64,000 nucleotides of DNA from Aphanothece sacrum FPU1 (GTDB lineage Bacteria > Cyanobacteriota > Cyanobacteriia > Cyanobacteriales > Microcystaceae), in the NCBI RefSeq assembly GCF_003864295.1, contig NZ_BDQK01000001.1:310001-374000 (forward strand), read 5' to 3'. Position 1 is the stretch's first letter. Every line of letters begins with the position of its first letter. The notes beneath the pieces are model-generated. The model was not told the origin of the DNA. It did no database searches and saw only the letters and a list, made by a program, of their open reading frames with translations. A program made the translations under genes and the position numbers. Below, in pieces: positions 60,756 to 64,000 of the stretch.

Positions 60756-61354
60756 GCAGTAGGGTTACGAAGTCCACTTAAAAAAGCTTTTGCCCTTTGT
60801 TTAGAGGTTCCGTGATGACTTGGATCTTCATAGTGATTATCCCCTGTCATCGTCGCCATAATTACTCCTTCTTCGATATCCCCTGGTTCGAGAAGTCCTA
60901 ACTGCTTGGTCGCAGAAAAGAACACACCGGCCAAACAATCAGCTTGCAATTCTAATACTACCACCGGAAGATTTTTGTCGAGCATTCCTAAATGTCGTTG
61001 CACAGAATGACCGTATTCATGGGCTAGAGAAAAATAAGCCGCAGAATCTCCGATACGGGATGCTAATTTGTTCATCTGTGTCATGTTAAGATGGATGGTG
61101 TTAGTCTGGCTACAATAATGAGCGATCATTGCCAAGCCGCAAGGAGTCATTTCTGCCCCTTTATGGGTATGGACAACGGGGTAAGTATACTTAACCCCTA
61201 ACCGTTGCAGAAACCCTCCCCAAAACGCATCTAGTCCTTGACTCATCAATGATAAAGTAGGCGCGTCCCATGCAGCTTGAACAGGGTTTAAAGGAAATAA
61301 TCCAAGCAATACTGAAATAAATCCGGCAGTAATTGTGTGTCTCATTTTGTTCAC
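60743..61354 (-). CDS. Secreted zinc metallopeptidase (putative neutral zinc metallopeptidase family)
   Basis: A 203-residue protein with signal peptide (about residues 8-27, ending VQA) and the zinc site SLAHEYGHSVQRHLGML (HExxH), then LELQADCLAGVFF, whose E/D positions suit the third ligand. It resembles the YpfJ-type neutral zinc metallopeptidase family. Substrate is unknown. An alternative start three codons in (MRHTIT) is possible. Confidence 0.82.
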   Translation of the reverse strand: MNKMRHTITAGFISVLLGLFPLNPVQAAWDAPTLSLMSQGLDAFWGGFLQRLGVKYTYPVVHTHKGAEMTPCGLAMIAHYCSQTNTIHLNMTQMNKLASRIGDSAAYFSLAHEYGHSVQRHLGMLDKNLPVVVLELQADCLAGVFFSATKQLGLLEPGDIEEGVIMATMTGDNHYEDPSHHGTSKQRAKAFLSGLRNPTACFQ

Positions 61355-61483
61355 TATTTCCCATTTTTCTCCTGAAAAAATGCCCTGATCGTAGATAATG
61401 GGCCAAGTAGGAGTTAAAAAGGTATGATTTAGGCTATTTTCTTGATCCTAGTTCAAGCTTAAAATTTTGCCATAAATTAAACC

Positions 61484-61903
61484 TTAACTCTGACAATCTT
61501 CACATAATCCTTGAACCGTAACTTCATAACTTTCTGCTTTTAAGCGTGAGGGAAGGGAACGTAGGTTAATCTCCTCAAAAGCATCCCATTCAATATCCTC
61601 TATCTTGCCACAGTGACGACAACGAAAATGATGATGAGGACAAACATTCGCGTCATAGCGAGAGACCTTTTCTTCTAATAACACTTCTCGAATTAACCCA
61701 GACTCACGAAGGGTCTGTAAAGCACTGTAAACGGTCGCTTGAGAAGAAGTTGGAGTATTTTCGTTGAGAGTGGTCAAAATTTGCTCAGCAGTGGGATGAT
61801 CCCGACGTGATAGCAAATTTGAGTACACCGCAAATCTTTGAGGTGTTACCCTTAACCCTTTCTCCTTAAGACGTTTGACAATTTTTCTGGCTGGCTCATC
61901 CAT
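61484..61903 (-). CDS. perR: PerR-type peroxide regulator (Fur family)
   Basis: A 139-residue protein: winged helix (GLRVTPQRFAVYSNLLSRRD, SSQATVYSALQTLRESGLI), the metal region CPHHHFRCRHCG and a second CEDC pair giving the structural Zn(Cys)4 site. It is divergent from a peroxiredoxin gene, the same arrangement as slr1738/sll1621 in Synechocystis, which supports PerR rather than Fur or Zur. The shared promoter region holds the probable operator. Confidence 0.85.
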   Translation of the reverse strand: MDEPARKIVKRLKEKGLRVTPQRFAVYSNLLSRRDHPTAEQILTTLNENTPTSSQATVYSALQTLRESGLIREVLLEEKVSRYDANVCPHHHFRCRHCGKIEDIEWDAFEEINLRSLPSRLKAESYEVTVQGLCEDCQS

Positions 61904-62101
61904 ATCTTTAAATATAACTTAAAATTTTATCGCTGCTTACTCTATAATAACAATTATTTTTTTATTATTTAACCAACTTCGTAATGAATCTCAATAATAA
62001 GTATTTATTACTATTGACTTATTTTTAAATAAGAACTATTCTAACTTAAGTGGCGAAAGCCCAAATAAAGATGAAGTTCATACTATTAATGTGAGGTAAA
62101 C
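61904..62101. promoter_or_regulatory. Divergent perR-peroxiredoxin promoter region
   Basis: About 200 bases, 75-80% AT. The imperfect palindrome AATAACAATTATT near 61946-61958 and the AT-rich block after it resemble a PerR/Fur-box core. The exact operator cannot be fixed by eye. Confidence 0.45.
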
Positions 62102-62674
62102 ATGGCTGTAATCGATCGCGTACCTGATGTAGTATTTAAGACCCGTGTTCGTGATGAGTCTGTTGGTGGGTCTAACCCTTATCGTTGGCAAGATCTGACC
62201 ACTCAAGAGATTTTTGGCGGCAAAAAAGTAATTGTGTTCTCTCTCCCTGGAGCTTTCACTCCTACCTGTTCTTCTAATCATTTACCTCGTTATGAAGAGT
62301 TATACGCAGAATTTCAATCTCTAGGGGTTGATAAAATCGTTTGTATCTCTGTTAATGATGCGTTTGTGATGTTTAAATGGGGTCAACAACAAGAAGCTAA
62401 AAATGTCTTTTTGTTACCCGATGGTGCTGGAGAATTTACCCGCAAAATGGGTATGTTAGTAGATAAATCTAACATTGGTTTTGGAATGCGTTCTTGGCGT
62501 TATTCCATGTTAGTTAATGATGGCAACATTGAAAAACTTTTTGTTGAACCTGGTTTTTCTGATAATTGTGCCACTGATCCCTTTGAAGTATCTGACGCTG
62601 ATACTATGTTAGCTTATCTCAAAGGAACTCAACCTGGAGGGGTTTCTGCTCCTCGTTTAGCTTTTGTTGGTTAA
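62102..62674 (+). CDS. Type II peroxiredoxin (Prx5-like)
   Basis: A 190-residue protein with [20 protein letters not shown] (peroxidatic C56) and [13 protein letters not shown]; the typical Prx5 layout with few other cysteines, so reduction is probably by glutaredoxin or thioredoxin. It has GAGG before the start and is divergent from perR; in Synechocystis the homologous gene sll1621 is strongly induced by peroxide when PerR is inactivated. Confidence 0.93.
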   Translation: MAVIDRVPDVVFKTRVRDESVGGSNPYRWQDLTTQEIFGGKKVIVFSLPGAFTPTCSSNHLPRYEELYAEFQSLGVDKIVCISVNDAFVMFKWGQQQEAKNVFLLPDGAGEFTRKMGMLVDKSNIGFGMRSWRYSMLVNDGNIEKLFVEPGFSDNCATDPFEVSDADTMLAYLKGTQPGGVSAPRLAFVG

Positions 62675-62900
62675 ATTAACAATCTTTGATTGAGATAGGA
62701 GGAAGGGAAAATCAAATCCCTTCCTTATTCATTTTTGTTCTAGATAAAGAAACTGGTGGCTCTCCCGTACCTGTGGTGATAAGTAAAGCTTATAATTCGT
62801 AGGGTGAGCAAATATGTCCTGACGCTATTGTACCCGCTTATCTAACCGCAGAAAATCGGCTAAAATATATAAATAACAGCCTACCCACACCATTAATAAC

Positions 62901-63539
62901 ATGACACCTTCATCCCTTGCTGTGAGAGAACTTCCCCTATTTCCCTTACCTGAAGTGGTTTTATTTCCTGGACGGCCCCTTCCCCTCCATATCTTTGAAT
63001 TTCGTTATCGTATGATGATGAATACTATCTTGGAAGATGACCGCCGTTTTGGTATATTAATGGTAGATCCCGTTAACGGTGAAATTGCCAAGGTTGGCTG
63101 CTGTGCGGAAGTTATTCGCTTTCAACGTTTACCTGATGATCGCATGAAAATCCTCACTATGGGACAACAAAGATTTCGGGTACTTGACTACGTGCGCGAA
63201 AAGCCTTATAGAATAGGATTAGTCGAATGGATTGAAGATAAACCCCCAACTATTAATCTTCGTCCCTTAGCTCAAGAAGTCGAGCAACTATTACGAGATG
63301 TGGTTCATCTTTCGGCTAAGTTAACTGACCAAAAAATTGAATTACCCGAAGATTTACCCGAACTTGCAGTAGAATTATCCTATTGGGTGGCAGGAAATCT
63401 CTATGGAGTCGCACCAGAACAACAGTCTCTCTTAGAAATGCAAGATACTGTCGCTCGTTTACAACGGGAGGCAGAAATTTTGACTTCTACTCGTAACCAT
63501 TTAGCTGCTCGTACCGCTCTTAAAGATGTCTTAAATTAA
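62901..63539 (+). CDS. Lon N-terminal-domain protein (LON substrate-binding)
   Basis: A 212-residue protein consisting of the Lon protease substrate-binding domain only: VRELPLFPLPEVVLFPGRPLPLHIFEFRYR, GEIAKVGCCAEV, ILTMGQQRFRV, and a helical C-terminus. No AAA or protease domain follows. Such stand-alone proteins occur in all cyanobacteria and their role is unclear (perhaps an adaptor). Convergent with pheA. Confidence 0.9.
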   Translation: MTPSSLAVRELPLFPLPEVVLFPGRPLPLHIFEFRYRMMMNTILEDDRRFGILMVDPVNGEIAKVGCCAEVIRFQRLPDDRMKILTMGQQRFRVLDYVREKPYRIGLVEWIEDKPPTINLRPLAQEVEQLLRDVVHLSAKLTDQKIELPEDLPELAVELSYWVAGNLYGVAPEQQSLLEMQDTVARLQREAEILTSTRNHLAARTALKDVLN

Positions 63540-63540
63540 G

Positions 63541-64000
63541 CTAAAGTCGGTCAATATCCGCTTGTGTAAACGATACCACAGAGTAACTGCCAAATATTTT
63601 TAATACTTCTGTATAACCAGCTAATTCCTTTAAAGCGTCTGGAATACAGTCATTTTCTGTACTTCCTTCTAAATCAAGAAAAAAGAGATATTCTCCTAGT
63701 GATCGCTTAGTAGGACGAGATTCAATTCTACTTAAATTAATGTGTCTTCTAGCTAAGACCTCTAAGGGTTTGACTAGCACACCTGGCACATTTTCAGGTA
63801 CACTAAACGCTAAAGAAACTCTACTTTGTCCCCTAGTTGTCGGAGTTCTTTCTAATACCCAAAATCGAGTACAATTATCGGGGTAGTCATTAATATGATT
63901 GGCCAAAATTGGCAAATCATACAACTTTGACGCACGAGGGGCCGCGATCGCACCAGAAGTTGGTTGTAGATTAATTTCTGAGAGTGCTTCTGTGGTAGAA
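63541..64000 (-). CDS. pheA: Prephenate dehydratase, C-terminal part (runs off the window)
   Basis: The minus frame is open from the window edge to a stop at 63541. It reads AIAAPRASKLYDLPI, then the ACT domain: FWVLERTPTTRG, VSLAFSVPENVPGVL and LARRHINLSRIESRPTKRSLGEY, the phenylalanine-binding region of prephenate dehydratase. The catalytic domain and start lie outside. It makes phenylpyruvate for phenylalanine synthesis. Confidence 0.93.
   Translation of the reverse strand, partial: STTEALSEINLQPTSGAIAAPRASKLYDLPILANHINDYPDNCTRFWVLERTPTTRGQSRVSLAFSVPENVPGVLVKPLEVLARRHINLSRIESRPTKRSLGEYLFFLDLEGSTENDCIPDALKELAGYTEVLKIFGSYSVVSFTQADIDRL

Overview
This window is chromosomal DNA from a cyanobacterium, most likely a unicellular nitrogen-fixing type close to Crocosphaera/Cyanothece. 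The evidence is the photosystem genes (psbF-psbL-psbJ, psaE, psbB), the cyanobacterial uptake hydrogenase hupS-hupL, cyanobacteria-restricted families (Ycf34, DUF3531, DUF3326, DUF3172), many GCGATCGC (HIP1) octamers, AT-rich coding sequence and many short palindromic repeats. The genus is inferred, not proven.

Layout. 1-350: tail of the psbEFLJ operon. 470-2950: a PIN-domain toxin-like gene split by an intact IS200/IS605 element; its last codons and a small overlapping partner gene lie on the far side. 3160-5480: minus-strand group DUF3531 / CPBP protease / DUF3326 / small conserved protein. 5740-8700: sugar transferase, repeats, then a decayed and tandemly duplicated locus with CHAT-protein fragments. 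8705-12470: psaE, mutM, tRNA-Gln and an M48 protease. 12500-15120: MITE-like repeat, Uma2, and a TnpB remnant fused to the end of a Crp-type regulator. 15137-19550: HpnB-like glycosyltransferase, fetB, a thioredoxin-like protein, a TPR protein and an InrS-like nickel sensor. 19900-29390: Rieske oxygenase, purH, dedA, ycf34, cca, ctp, ftsQ and ftsZ. 29410-30750: two broken AIM24-family genes and a second Uma2. 30780-36960: minus-strand signalling locus (substrate-binding lipoprotein, hybrid histidine kinase, REC-GGDEF-EAL protein) with an orphan IS200/IS605 end / omega-RNA-like element between the last two. 37047-47940: tyrS, DUF29, a Zur-type PEP-CTERM protein, lactate/glycolate oxidase, folC, aldo-keto reductase, a haem-type membrane protein, WD40 protein, DUF3172 and a small EamA-like transporter. 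48354-55057: hydrogenase region, with a minus-strand accessory set (TPR, two small membrane proteins, NifU-Rieske fusion) divergent from hupS and hupL. 55139-57620: an IS607 remnant inside a small conserved gene, DUF29, and a broken Doc with its AbrB-type antitoxin. 57763-64000: psbB, acyltransferase, metallopeptidase, divergent perR/peroxiredoxin, a Lon-N-domain protein and the end of pheA.

How the parts relate. The hydrogenase region is the most suggestive functional unit. HupSL from cyanobacteria has no recognised membrane anchor, and the divergent neighbours supply two small membrane proteins, an Fe-S protein (NifU C-domain plus Rieske) and a TPR protein. The hupS-hupL spacer holds six copies of a 43-bp tandem repeat preceded by an inverted copy. 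The second theme is mobile-element decay: one complete TnpA/TnpB element, two broken TnpB genes and at least one TnpB-less right end. Each sits in or beside a host gene that it has split, truncated or re-terminated. At least five further genes (CHAT, Crp, AIM24 twice, VapBC, Doc) survive only as fragments. Several palindrome families recur between genes.
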